Positions 36,201 through 44,968 of a DNA stretch of 64,000 nt are shown here, in pieces. The stretch is from NCBI GenBank assembly GCA_021397845.1, contig CM038042.1, forward strand, positions 30,244,418 through 30,308,417, written 5' to 3'. Each line of letters begins with the position of its first letter. Within the stretch, counting starts at the first letter, position 1. The notes beneath the pieces are model-generated. The model did not search any database, was not told the DNA's origin, and saw nothing but the letters and a program-made list of their open reading frames with translations. The stretch is from Areca catechu (lineage: Eukaryota; Streptophyta; Magnoliopsida; Arecales; Arecaceae). A program made the translations under genes and the position numbers.

Positions 36201-36760
36201 ATGGTCATCAGCGAGACGACCCCGGATCCGAGCGAGTGCCCAGCAAACACCAGGTTGTACTCGGGCCCATGCTCGATGCAGAGCTTCTTCAACGTCCCGG
36301 CCTCGCGGTTGAGAAGCCAAGTGGCCGCCTGGAGGAGGCCGTGGTGGACGAAGCCACCGTCGAACATCTGGCGGCCAAGGCCGTTGTCCAGGAGGACCTT
36401 GTAGTCGCTCTCGCGGACGAGGTTGAGGCCGCGGACGGCGAGGATGATCTCCTTGTGGTCGTGGTCAACGTAGATGAGGTAGGGGGGGCAGCGGCCCAGG
36501 GTCTGGTCGTAGTGGACGAGCTTGGCGACCCAGGCCTGGTTCATGCGGTAGCCGCCGGGGGGTGCGAATCGGGGCTTGGCGAGGTCGTCCTCGTAGATGG
36601 CGAGGATCGCACGGCACATGCGGGGCACCGGCTCGAACTCGTCGGCAGTGGCCGGCGGCCACGACTCGCTGTCGTAGGAGCCCACGTAGGTCAGCCGCTT
36701 CCACGCCCATCGGGAGCAGCCCACGCAAACCACGCACTCTATCCCGCACGACACCGACAT
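14899..36760 (-). CDS. Class-3 lipase / calmodulin-binding heat-shock-like alpha/beta hydrolase
   Basis: Five coding exons on the - strand (36760-36062, 33906-33848, 33739-33611, 15461-15326, 15210-14899) total 1335 bp and join in frame to 444 residues. The order matches plant lipase-class-3 proteins annotated as calmodulin-binding heat-shock-like. There is a Cys-rich N-terminus (CGIECVVCVGC), a class-3 lipase N-terminal segment, the fold with GHSLGSG (Ser176 as nucleophile), SLNLAVKYADVIHSVVLQ, DDFLPRTPTPLE, PRRLYAPGRMYHIVER, FEHVVLSCNTTSDHAILWIE, and a C-terminal tail with NWDELVEKLF. An active-site Asp probably lies at 225 or 234-235. The family is thought to hydrolyse acylglycerols. Substrate, calmodulin binding and location cannot be read here; the N-terminal cysteines could be lipidated (inference). 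All introns are GT-AG except intron 1 (GC-AG). No exon is broken, so I take the gene to be functional. The start is the first ATG of the conserved N-terminus. Confidence 0.93.
15326..15461 (-). CDS. Lipase gene exon 4 (136 bp), after an 18-kb intron
   Basis: It encodes CGRYPPEVRTAIPVEGRFEH, then VVLSCNTTSDHAILWIERES. The first base completes the Arg codon split after exon 3, which ties it to an exon 18.1 kb away. The acceptor is gttatggcag and the donor gtaagtgaag. The histidine in DHAILW, or that in FEHVV, is a candidate catalytic His (inference). Confidence 0.92.
15735..15852. repeat. Possible small hAT-type remnant
   Basis: The stretch has the alternating gtac/ccagtacgaca composition seen in the ends of the hAT element at 26700-26820 and ends aaccttg, like its terminal repeat. 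No target duplication could be defined, so the boundaries are approximate. Confidence 0.35.
15853..17357. other. Intronic sequence, no gene seen
   Basis: This stretch is AT-rich. A short block at about 17030-17200 is built from gtttcag/gaaact motifs and may be another decayed small transposon end. A partner-like stretch (gctgaaactgaaactgag) lies at about 21940, on the other side of the copia insertion. That link is weak. Confidence 0.4.
17358..18574 (+). repeat. 5' LTR of the intronic copia element
   Basis: It starts tgttgggacagatgtggtgc and ends ccctagca, just before attggtatcagat. It contains ctataaaagggctc near 17700, a likely TATA box. Confidence 0.87.
18577..18588 (+). other. Primer binding site, initiator Met tRNA type
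   Basis: The sequence tggtatcagatc follows the LTR end by two bases and matches the common plant copia primer site apart from one base. Confidence 0.85.
18703..19430 (+). pseudogene. Copia gag with broken zinc knuckle
   Basis: The ATG at 18703 begins MGSKIKVEFEKFDRKKSFSM, typical of copia gag. One stop interrupts it at 18793, after which the same frame is open to 19281 (LALGKKPEDMIEKQWISLEK and further). A CCHC knuckle follows in another frame at about 19376-19420 (RCFKCNEV, stop, HFKQKCP). Gag coats element RNA. Only a few lesions separate it from an open frame, so it decayed relatively recently. Confidence 0.85.
19840..20103 (+). pseudogene. Fragment of copia RT N-terminus and unrelated tail
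   Basis: EDPNAYEEAKASLMRARWVQ resembles the start of the copia reverse transcriptase domain. It is followed not by RT but by a stretch of low-complexity codons (20009-20100), then by the 3' LTR. A large internal deletion removed pol. Confidence 0.65.
20185..21489 (+). repeat. 3' LTR of the intronic copia element, with internal duplication
   Basis: It aligns along its length with the 5' LTR but starts tattgggata where the 5' copy has tgttgggaca. It carries an extra 99-bp direct duplication (20611-20709 and 20710-20808), each copy starting tcgcaccatcaataaacat, which the 5' LTR lacks. Confidence 0.87.
22239..26820 (+). mobile_element. hAT DNA transposon (decayed, 4.6 kb)
   Basis: The ends are imperfect inverted repeats (cacgattcactgaac at the left, gatccttg at the right). 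They are flanked by 8-bp direct repeats, ggtcgaac (22231-22238) and gatcgagc (26821-26828), which match at six of eight bases with both differences transitions. The 8-bp duplication, the terminal sequence and the transposase domains together identify hAT. Confidence 0.85.
23184..26530 (+). pseudogene. hAT transposase (BED-like N-terminus, DUF659, C-terminal dimerisation region)
   Basis: The start MDPSRRKKDPE lies just after an acceptor-like ttcag and is typical of plant BED/DUF659 transposases. The DUF659 part runs at about 23930-24450, with KWLMYGLTMMCNSWTSPTR, SIDASDQVHDSNYI, VQAIIDNGP and TSCAVHCIDLMLINI. The C-terminal hAT dimerisation region appears at about 25375-25560 (ILAIKILSQMVSSS, then NWSTFNLIHSKQRNHL). 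The long C-terminal tail is open at 25542-25955. Many stops and frameshifts make it inactive. Such proteins cut and reinsert elements with matching ends. Confidence 0.85.
26829..27461. other. Sequence between two hAT copies, nothing recognised
   Basis: AT-rich intronic DNA without a coding frame or repeat that I can name. Confidence 0.5.
27470..28053 (-). mobile_element. Non-autonomous 584-bp hAT derivative, inverted relative to the larger copy
   Basis: Its left part, read in reverse, matches the right end of the larger hAT element (about 26640-26820: acatctattt, ggcatgccggt, gatccttg). Its right part, read in reverse, matches the left end (about 22240-22680: gccaatcaaataccgaaata and the poly-pyrimidine block). 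The whole interior is missing. Flanking 8-bp repeats agctcaac (27462-27469) and gattcaac (28054-28061) differ only by transitions. It contains an (AT)n tract at about 27969-27990. Confidence 0.87.
28062..29291. other. Intronic sequence, no gene seen
   Basis: A stretch at about 28790-28880 repeats gggcccatttgggctc-like motifs. No further feature is supported. Confidence 0.45.
29300..30266. mobile_element. Small hAT-type element, split by another insertion
   Basis: The left end caaggttttaaatcccg and the right end gatctgaatccttg are inverted. The flanks gataatag (29292-29299) and gataaacg (30267-30274) match at six of eight bases. Without the inserted 754 bp the element is about 210 bp, built of catcccg/cgggatg blocks. 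It has no coding capacity. Confidence 0.75.
29344..30097. mobile_element. Nested TIR element with 3-bp duplication (Harbinger/Tourist-like)
   Basis: The ends ggacttgtttggtt and aaatcaaacgagtcc are inverted repeats with two mismatches, flanked by aga on both sides (29341-29343 and 30098-30100). The centre (about 29620-29860) is an AT-rich array of ttatattaatataat units. Terminal sequence and 3-bp duplication suggest PIF/Harbinger, although the usual duplication is TTA/TAA, so the assignment is tentative. Confidence 0.7.
30275..33610. other. Remaining intron 3 sequence, nothing recognised
   Basis: AT-rich DNA without convincing frames. It has an (AT)n run at about 30562-30580. A pyrimidine-rich tract of about 110 bp lies at 32886-32995; on the gene strand this is purine-rich. 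Confidence 0.5.
33611..33739 (-). CDS. Lipase gene exon 3 (129 bp)
   Basis: It encodes LPCLLFLVCMRDTFIPEKRK, then LNDPRRLYAPGRMYHIVERK. The hydrophobic, Cys-containing start may touch the membrane (inference). Intron 2 before it is only 108 bp. The acceptor is tttgggcag and the donor gtaatg, and it ends two bases into an Arg codon. Confidence 0.93.
33848..33906 (-). CDS. Lipase gene exon 2 (59 bp)
   Basis: It encodes DDFLPRTPTPLENIFGSIF plus two bases of a Cys codon. The acceptor is ttcttccag and the donor gtgagt. It was found by looking for the continuation expected after VVLQ in this family, and the phase fits exactly. Confidence 0.93.
33907..36061 (-). other. Lipase intron 1 (2.16 kb)
   Basis: It is AT-rich with no transposon or second gene that I can recognise. 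It begins with GC and ends with AG. The - strand frame that reads on from exon 1 into this intron ends after 21 codons. Confidence 0.85.
36055..36067 (-). other. GC 5' splice site of lipase intron 1
   Basis: On the - strand the junction reads gtgctgcag|gcaagtga. No GT lies at the required phase. The next exon (gatgatttc) continues the protein exactly after CAG. AG|GCAAGT is the known strong consensus for the rare GC-AG intron class. Confidence 0.88.
36062..36760 (-). CDS. Lipase gene exon 1 (residues 1-233)
   Basis: This exon has 699 bp, phase 0 at its end. It holds the Cys-rich N-terminus, YEDDLAKPRFAPPGGYRMN, YVDHDHKEIILAVRGLNL (the strand leading to the oxyanion region), MFDGGFVHHGLLQAATW, VFAGHSLGSG and IQCYAIAPARCMSLNLAVKY. 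It is strongly GC-rich in third positions, unlike the later exons. It ends ctgcag before the donor gcaagt. Confidence 0.95.
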
Positions 36761-36957
36761 GCCGGCGAGAATTATTGATTGCTTGATAAAAATGTAATGG
36801 AACCGGATGGTTTTGTATCACCGGGCGAGCTTGATTGATATCGCGAGCGAAAATCGTCAGCTTTCCATGTTCTACGTCTTTTTTTTCTTTTTCAATTGTT
36901 ACTGCAGATTCTTACTTTTGATTAGAAAACGAGTAGAAACCGAATAGCGATGGCAGA

Positions 36958-36964
36958 ATTTATA
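36958..36964 (-). promoter_or_regulatory. Candidate TATA box of the lipase gene
   Basis: On the - strand the sequence reads tataaat, about 195 bp before the start codon. This would give a 5' UTR of roughly 165 nt. No other TATA-like motif at a better distance was seen. The assignment rests on position only. Confidence 0.4.
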
Positions 36965-36992
36965 TTATAATAATAATAATAATAATAATAAT
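36964..36992. repeat. (ATA)n microsatellite
   Basis: About nine uninterrupted triplets directly upstream of the candidate TATA box of the lipase gene. The run length is likely to vary between individuals. Confidence 0.9.
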
Positions 36993-37730
36993 TGAAGTTG
37001 GCTGCAATGATGACCTTTTGGTAATCAGGAGTTTGGAGTGGATAGAAAGAAATGAGCATGAAAAAGATAAAAGTATACCTTGGAATTTTACTTATCCCTT
37101 TATATATAGATGGGGACTGAGATGCTGTAAAGAGAAGGTATAATCAGGTGGTTATTCCTTTCCTTATTGAGTGAGATAAATTCATTGTTTTCTATCTTTT
37201 CTGTAGGAGGTGAGACATCGTTGAGAAAAGAAAGGATCGAGTGTTTACTTCCTTCCTTATCAGACTTGATGCATTCGTTACTTTCTATCTCATCGGGCAA
37301 GATCCTTATAGTATTTCTTACCTCCTATGTTTTGGTGCGAGCTGTTGCTAACAATCTTGGGATATTTCAATAGGCAAATAAGGCAATGAATTAAGTAAGA
37401 TCATTATCAAGAATATCAGCTCGAGGTTATTATAGAAATACTTTGGGACAGCGTCATTCAGATAGGTCAGTCACATATGAGGTATATTTATCTTTGATTT
37501 GGTCAAGGTGTAATTTTTTTCTATAACAGTTGCCCCTACTCTCAAGTTTAAGTTGAATAATAGCTTGAATAAAGAGAGTACCAATTTTTGAAGGCCGTTG
37601 ACAATGCTACCCCCAAACCAAAGACTCTGCCATTCCTTCCAAGGTCCTGGAGATGTCTTAGAGCTTGGAGGTCAGGTTGTTCATAGATGAAGTATGTCTA
37701 CTGGCCCCTCATGGTGTTCTTGGAATGTTA
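36993..37730. other. Upstream region of the lipase gene, no gene seen
   Basis: Short blocks recur here, for example catcgttgagaaaagaaagg near 37218. No protein or transposon could be recognised. Confidence 0.45.
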
Positions 37731-38047
37731 GTCCCTTTGCTCATTTTTTTGGAGTTCTGCTTAACTTGCACGAGAATGAGGAGCACCAGTTGATCAATGT
37801 GTGAGGTCTTCTGAGGGTTTGCCCATTCACTTATTCTCTTATGCCTCTAATCGACTCATACAAGGATAAGGATCACCAGTTGGCTAATTGCATGAGGTTT
37901 TCAGAGAGTTAGCCCCTTTGATTATTCTCTTGGGCCTCCATTCAACTCGTATGAGGACAAGAAATATTAGTTGGCCAATCACATGAGGTTTTTTGAGAGT
38001 TAGTCATTTTGCTCATTCTTGGGCCTTTGCTTGATTCGTACAAGGAC
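37731..38047. repeat. Degenerate 90-bp tandem repeat (three to four copies)
   Basis: The block caccagttg..aat recurs near 37784, 37874 and 37965, a step of about 90 bp, each copy followed by a gaggtttt/gaggtctt block. The last copy is cut at acaaggac by the chromovirus LTR that starts at 38048. Confidence 0.7.
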
Positions 38048-39377
38048 TGGTGCGAGCACCAGAGTTCGTAAGAGACTTCAAGCAAACCAGATCAACCCAA
38101 GCTCCTTATAGATTGCAAGTAAATAAACCAAACTCTGATTTTGGTTTCAACTTTGTGTTACTTTCAGCATGATTTCATGAGTCCTTTATTTTAACATGAG
38201 TTCATAAGTCCTGTAATTAGAGTCCAGTCAAATTTAATTTCAATTTAGTCATGTAATTTGCTTAAGTTAGGTTCAATTTAGTTAAGTTGAGTTCAATTAG
38301 ACAAGTTAGGTTCAAGTTAGGTTCAAAATTAAGCACGATCAAGACCATAAAACTTGAAGATTGGATGAAGCAAACTATCTCAACCACCATGCCAAGTTGG
38401 AATGCCACATCACTATGCCAAGATGGAAGCCACCTTACCTCCTCCATGCCAAGATAGGATGATACCTCACCTCCCATGCCACATCACTCTGTTTAGGCGC
38501 CCAAATTCAAATTTGAATTTAAGTTGGAACTTCTCTCTTATATCTCCACTCTTTATGCATGAATCCTACTTATCCCTCCACTCTTCACTCCACTCTTTAG
38601 GCTTATAATTTGAATTCGAAAGGGCTAGGGAAGTCTATAAATACCCCTAACCCTCTTGTAATCAAACTATTATGATGAATGAATGAAAGCTCATTTCTTC
38701 TTCCATTTGCTTATTGCATTTGTCACTCCATAAGGGAGAGGGTGTGAGGCCCAACAATCTATCCAAGACGCTAACCCTTCATCCATCCAAAATGCCAACC
38801 CTTCATCCATCCAAGATGCCAACCATTCACCCAAGGAGACGCCAACTATTCATCCAAGGAGACGCCAACCACCATCTTGTTTCCCCTCCTTTCAATTCTT
38901 CTCAACTCCTTTTTCCTTTCAATCCTTCCATGGCCACTAATATTTTCCATTGCAGGATCTTCCATAATCTCGAGCTAAAAATAAGGTTTGCTTTGCTTCG
39001 GAACCATCTACGTTAAAAGTCATCCATCCAATGAGTGATAGTCTTCAAGTTCAACCGTCAATCCTTGGAGTACTGAAATTAAACTACCACCAAAAGTGTG
39101 AGAGCTCATTGTTAGTAAGTGAACCCTTCCTAGACTCTTAGATCTGATTATTTGAAGGTACATGTCCTAGTTAGAATGGTTCTCAACCATTAGGTCATTT
39201 CTACTTTTGATTGAATGGAAACTACATTATGGGTAATATAACTTTCATCTAGTAGTCTCTTACATCAAATTTATTTGCTCCTTCTTATGCATGAATCCTG
39301 TTGATATGTGGTAGAATCATTGCTCATTTTAGTTTACTAGATTCTAAGTTTAAAACCTCATCCAGCATCCTGCATCA
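38048..39377 (+). repeat. 5' LTR of the outer chromovirus (1330 bp)
   Basis: It starts tggtgcgagcaccagagttc and ends ctgcatca, before ttttggtatcagagc. Its start matches 53292-53551. It contains TATAAAT at 38636-38642 followed by acccctaaccctcttgtaat, and a short repeated block (cttcatccatccaa) near 38760-38830. Confidence 0.88.
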
Positions 39378-39380
39378 TTT

Positions 39381-39392
39381 TGGTATCAGAGC
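39381..39392 (+). other. Primer binding site, initiator Met tRNA type
   Basis: tggtatcagagc begins three bases after the LTR end, the standard plant sequence for this primer. Confidence 0.9.
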
Positions 39393-40496
39393 ATGGTTAA
39401 CTAGGACAAGTTTGCTAGTTGCTGAAATTTCTACATGCTAAAATTCTACATATTAAGGATTGATTTGAGAGTTCTCTTCATAACTTTCCAGATCTTAGTT
39501 TTTATTAGCATTTTTTATTAATATTGCCAGTTCAAAAATCAGGGCTGAAATCTTCCTCATAGATTTCATATCTGAGTTTTTTTAAAAAAAATCTGAATTA
39601 TTTTCATTCTTTGATCTAAGGTTCTACGCCTCCTGAGCAGGTATACGAAAGTACACTATCATGACCCATGGGAGTAATGAGCTACGGCCGGACGTGAGAT
39701 CCTTAGGTTAAAAGTTTGATTTGCTAATTGCTTGCTTGATATGTGATTGCATGACTTACCTAAGTGATTGCTTGAATTGCATGATTTTCTTTTATTAGCA
39801 CCTTGAACATTCCAAAGTTTTCTGGCACAATTCAAGTTTGAATCCACCTAACTATAATTCAAAAATTAAAAATTTGAATTTTGAATTCTAAAATTTAAAT
39901 TTTGAAAATTCAAATTTGAAATTTGAAATTTGAAATTTGAATTGCATGTTATTCCTAGTCTTTATGTTTATTCCTAGTCTTTATGTTTTATTGATTAGCT
40001 AGATTGTTGGATGTGCATTCATTTTAAAACATTTAAGGGCGATCCTATCACAAGATAAGGAAAGAATTTTATTACATTTTCTTGGCCTAAAAATAACCAA
40101 CTACATATTGCATTGACCCAAGCCTAACATAAAATTGAGTAAGAACTTAAAACTAGGGACATCAACAAGTCAAGTTCATGATTATGTTGAGACTTGGCAT
40201 TAATTGATTCTGTATTTACTCCTGGATATTAGTGTCTAAGGCTAGGGGTCTAATGGCAAATGCTTTAAGTGGATCTGTGATTTTTAATTAGGATCTCGTG
40301 AAAGCGATGGGAGCCTCCCACAATCCTACCTCTTACCTGGCCAATTGAAAGGGTGACTGCAGTCTTGATTAATGTTTTGGCAATTCATGCTATCTTAAAC
40401 TTCTAGGTCTAGGAGCCCTAGAAGCTAGGTTTCTATTGCATGACCATTAGATCAGGAATCCCATACCAACACTCCCAGCCCCAACTAAGTCTCACC
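39393..40496 (+). other. Leader between primer site and gag
   Basis: About 1.1 kb without coding frame. It contains the block cctcccacaatcctacctct near 40315, which recurs in the leader of the - strand inner element (about 48230) and in the fragment at about 54390. That marks a conserved leader of this family. A short run of aaatttgaa repeats lies at about 39890-39945. Confidence 0.75.
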
Positions 40497-41470
40497 ATGG
40501 ACCCCAATCTTGAAATCTTGATAAGAACTATGACTGAGCAATTTAGGCAACTCAATAATAGGTTTGACCAAATGGAAAAGCAAATTAGTACCCTTAAAGA
40601 GACCCGTTTGACCCACACTGAACCTGAATCACCTAGACTAACTTTCCTTGGACCAAGAGCCCATCACCATGATCCCATCCCTTAACGTAACCCTAGATGC
40701 CCACTCCAAGACTTCATGGATTCAAAGGAAAAAGCCCTTAGGAACATACGTCTCGATGCACCCACTTTTGATGAAAATTTAAACCCTATGGTGTATGTTG
40801 ATTGGGAGAGTGACATGGATCAATACTTTGAGTAGTATGAGATGTCGGAAGAATGGAAGTACAAATTTGCAAAACTTAGATTAATCCGACAAGCTAGATT
40901 GTATTGGAAAAATGTTGAGCGTATTTGTCGACAGAGAGGAGACATGTCCATAGTCACATGGAGAGCCATGAAGATCAAACTTAGGAAGAAATACCTACCC
41001 TTGTCCTATGAGTAGAGGCTTTTAGATCAATGGCAAAGATTGAGCTAAGAAAATAAAATTGTATCTGAGTATATCGCTAAGTTTGACAAATTTGTCATGA
41101 GATGTAGTGTGATCGAGTCAGAGGCCATCATCCTGTTTAGGTTTAGAGTAGGCCTACGTGAAGAAATCCAAAGGGAATTCATTTGAGAGAAGTCCACGAT
41201 CTAGAGCAGGCTTACCAAATCACTAGGGACCGTGAGAGATTTCAAAGGGGACCCCTGATCCATCGACTTGAACCTAGTAGGATTAGGACCCCTGGAAATA
41301 GGCCAAATTTTAGTCAAATTCTCTTGAACTGATCCAATCCTACAACCCCACTAGCTCGCAAAGATGATAGGGGTAAGGCCCCTGAAGTTCAAAGAGATAA
41401 TCACTAAAATGTACATTGCTTTAGGTGTCATAAAGTTGGCCACTATGCTAGTCAATGCCCTACCTAAGCC
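40497..41470 (+). pseudogene. Gag of the outer chromovirus
   Basis: The ATG at 40497 (MDPNLEILIRTMTEQFRQLN) opens gag. The core appears at about 40780-41190 (LRKKYLPLSYE and IVSEYIAKFDKFVMRCS), with in-frame stops. A CCHC zinc knuckle lies at 41417-41458 (CFRCHKVGHYASQC). An acidic linker follows (41475-41600). Several stops make it inactive. Confidence 0.87.
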
Positions 41471-41669
41471 TTATACATAGGAGAGTTAGAGGAAGAAACT
41501 CCAGGAACCTTTGAAGAATTTGAGGAAGAAGTATAGGAAGCTGGATCAAATCTAGTGGATGAATATGAGGGAGATGAAGAAGACATTTATCCAACTGAAA
41601 ATATTGGGAGTTGTTAGATGCATTTTGATGCAAACAAGAGAGCATGAGGATTGGCGAAGAACCAATATC

Positions 41670-42020
41670 CTACAAACTTTTATCAAAATAGGAAAAAAGG
41701 TTCGCAAGATCATCATAGATAGTGGAAGTTGTATTAATGCCATTTCCACTAGTGCTATCAAGAGTCTAGGCTTGAACATTGTTCCCCATCCCAACTCTAA
41801 TAAAGTATCTTGGATTGACTCGACCTCCATCCCTATTAAATTAAGATGCCAAGTCACAATCCAACTCCAATCCTATTAGGAGAAAGTTTGGTGTGATGTT
41901 CTTCCCATGGAAGTTAGCAGTATCATTCTAGGCCGACCCTGGTTATATGATCATGATGCTACTTTGTACGGTCGATCAAACTATTGTTCATTCACCCACC
42001 TAGGAAAGAAAATCATTATA
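41670..42020 (+). pseudogene. Protease remnant of the outer chromovirus
   Basis: IIIDSGSCINAISTSAIKSL has the D-S-G active site, and VSSIILGRPWLYDHDAT is the C-terminal flap-to-helix signature. An in-frame stop lies at about 41877. Confidence 0.85.
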
Positions 42021-42209
42021 AACTCTTCACCACCTAAGGACAATAGCAAAAAAGGGTATAGCAATATGAAAGAAAAGAAACAAGGATTGAATTTGATCAA
42101 TACTAAGGACTTGGAAAGAGAAATTAATGAGGGATCACCAGTTTGGATATTGTCCACCAAGGAAGTCCAGGAACAACCCCAGAAAGAGCAACCCTAGGAA
42201 ATAGTAGAA

Positions 42210-42856
42210 TTTTTGAAGGTTTTCAAGATGTATTTTCGGAAGATCTCCCTAATCACCTCCCACCATTAAGAAACATTCAATATGCCATAGACTTAGTCTT
42301 AGGAGCCACCTTACCAAACCTTCCACGTTATAGGATAAAATCATACTAAACATTCAGAGCTACAAAAGCAAGTTAGAGATCTTCTCCAAAAGGGATTCAT
42401 TAGGAAAAGCCTGAGTCCTTGTGCAGTACCTGCCCTTTTCATCCCTAAGAAGGATGGCACTTGGAGAAAGTGCATAGATAATCGTGCCATCAATAAGATA
42501 ATGGTCAAGTATCGTTTTCCTATTTTCCATCTTGATGACATGCTAGACATGATGGTTGGAGCCACTATTTTCTCTAAGATTGACCTTAAGAGTGGCTATC
42601 ACCAGTTAGGATTAGACCTGGAGAAGAGTGGAAGACAGCTTTCAAAACTAAGGATGGCCTTTACAAATGGTTAGTGATGCCTTTTAGCCTTTCAAATGCC
42701 TCTAGTACATTTATGAGGATCATGACCCAAGTCCTGAGACCATTCATTGAAAAATTCATTGTAGTCTATTTTGATGACATTCTCATATATAGTAAGACTA
42801 AGAAAAATCACTTGGACCATCTCCAATAAGTATGTCAAGCTCTTAGGAAGGATAGC
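42210..42856 (+). pseudogene. First part of RT of the outer chromovirus
   Basis: The N-terminal sequence LPPLRNIQYAIDLVLGATLP is followed, after frameshifts, by WKTAFKTKDGLYKWLVMPF and the catalytic region VVYFDDILIYSKTKK (about 42762-42805). The frame is cut at 42856 by the inserted element and resumes at 51048-51053. Confidence 0.87.
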
Positions 42857-44303
42857 TGATGAGGGATGGGATTCTAACATGATGCAGGATGATATGCAAG
42901 GGATGAATATGAGAAAAATCAGATTAAAGAAAATAAATATTTTTAGATTTTTTATGGTTTGATCCCCGAAACTAGACAATACTAGGTTAGGGTTATTCTG
43001 TATCAGTTAGCATCCTACCCACATTCTAGTTCAATCAAAAAGATAAAGCAAATAAAGGATCCTAGATCTAAGAAGGCCTATTAGAAGCATATTGACCTTC
43101 AAGAAATCAAACAAAGAGAGTTGAGAATTGGACTGAACTTACCAAGCAATGATGTCTTGATACCATAGGTGACATCGCTCTGATCAGATCAGTGCTTGGA
43201 TGATCCGATCACTTTTCTGCGGATCCGCCAGCTTTTTATCAGCTTTGTTCGGGGGCAAAGAAGAATTCATTCAAAGGACATGGTACCGGAGGGATCTTGC
43301 AAACGTCAAGGGTTAGTGATGTAGAATATGAGAAAAATACTAAACAGGATGGTAAGAAGAAGATCGGGCGGAAGAGAGGCTGCAGGGGTTGGCGACCTTG
43401 GATGAAGCTTGGGCATCTGGATCTGGAGAGGGGTGGCCAGGGGCTGATTAGAGGGAGGCTAGGGTGGCTTGGAGTTGAGGGGAGAGAGAGAGCAGTAGGG
43501 GTGGCTAGGGTTTCACACACAAAAGTAACCACAGGTTTCACACACACTTCCAAAGAGGAACACAAGTTGTCACAAGAAAATTCACCAGAGTTTTATTTCA
43601 TGAATAAGATATTAAATTACAAGAGGGGGAGGGGTGGGGTATTTATAGATTCACCCAGGTCCCTTTCCTTATCTAATTAGGAGTACAAGTCTTTGTAGAA
43701 ATAAAACTCAAAATAAACTTGGATTAGAAGACTGGTCTCCTGGTAGAACTGGGCTGGCTGACTCTTAGTAGAAGTGGGCTGGCTGACTCCTCCTTGGACT
43801 GAGAAGCTTTGCTTGGGCTTGGGCTAGCTAGGGCACCACTTGGAATGGGCTTGGGCTGGGGTGCTAAGGTATGAATGGGCCTGGGAGGGTGCTAGCTCCA
43901 GATGGGCCAAGGTAGGGGCGCCAAGGCCTGGGGTGCCAAAAGCTAGAGGGCCAATCCCTGAGCACCATAGGCCAGGTGTCATGGGCCAGGGAGGTGCTGG
44001 AATTCTTATGGACTTGGGACGCCTCCTCTTGATGGGCTGGGGCTTCATTCTCCAGGATTTGGGCAGCATGAACAAGGGACCCGGATGCTGTGCTGATGTC
44101 TTGAATGCAGGTCCAATAATCCTTCTCTTGAGCATGAAAGTTACATGACTCATATGACTGAATTGAAATTGGGTGGACTTCTTCACTTGACTAACATAAC
44201 TTACAAATGGACTCAAGTAACAGGACTTAACAAAATTGACCAACACATGACCTAGAGAACAAATTGAAGCTTGAAGTCTATGTCTGATCTGATGTCCTCA
44301 TCA
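42857..44303 (-). repeat. 3' LTR of the inner element
   Basis: It matches 49608-51047 along its whole length with scattered differences. On the - strand a TATAAATA box lies at 43640-43647. Upstream of it (43740-44060) are about ten TGGGCT/TGGGCC hexamers, as seen on the + strand. The polypurine tract caccccaggagaa lies just beyond 44303. Confidence 0.9.
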
Positions 44304-44329
44304 ATTCTCCTGGGGTGGGAGGAACTCGA

Positions 44330-44560
44330 CCTTGTCAAGTAAAAATCGATCTGGATCTGGCACTGCTCTAACGGGTCTAAGTTGAGGCATTGTGGATCCT
44401 CAAGAGTGATCCACAAATCCTCAAATCTCGGTCGACCTTACCAACGAACCAAGTGACATGGTAACCTTTGATCCGGGTACTAATGGCTTGGTCGTCCAGG
44501 ATACGCTTAATCATTTCCTCTCATAGGCTAATTTGATATGGACACTCAGGGTTGGGTTCA
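44330..44560 (-). pseudogene. Chromodomain tail of a lost integrase
   Basis: On the - strand, EEMIKRILDDQAISTRIKGY followed by HVTW matches the end of the outer element's integrase (IEQILDDKTITTQNKDYQCY). Chromodomains guide chromovirus integration to heterochromatin. Here only this tail survives, and it is frameshifted after HVTW. Confidence 0.75.
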
Positions 44561-44968
44561 CTCTCAAAGAAAAGGGTTAGGCTCAATAGGCTCACTGGGT
44601 ATCATTGCTGGCTCCCTATACTCAACTAAGTATGAGATATTGAAGGTTGAGCTTAATGCCTAATGAGGTAACTCGGGCACTAGATCCAACTTTTTATAAC
44701 TTTGATGGATCTAGCTCTACGGGTATATAGCCTAATCATCACAAAATTTTTCTAGCGCACTCTTAGACTCTTTTCAGGAATTAACCATGTTCTTATAAAA
44801 ATCATTGCTTACATTAATCTTATGGCCAATTCTTGATGCAAATCTCTAATCATGCAGTGCAAAAACTCATAACACCTAATGGCATGCAGGCAAACACCTA
44901 ATGCCAACGTCTAATGTAGGCAAACAAATGACTAAATCCTAAACTACAACTGTGGGTTTAACCCTTTG

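Noticed and set aside
35978..36778. A 266-codon open frame on the + strand over lipase exon 1
   Set aside because: It is the mirror of a GC-rich coding exon. The - strand carries the conserved lipase sequence with correct splice phases; the + strand product matches nothing and is rich in Val/Ala from reversed codons.
43297..43680. A 127-codon + strand frame, repeated near 49951-50208
   Set aside because: Both copies are the same part of the inner element's LTRs, downstream of the TATA box on the other strand. I treat this as LTR sequence.
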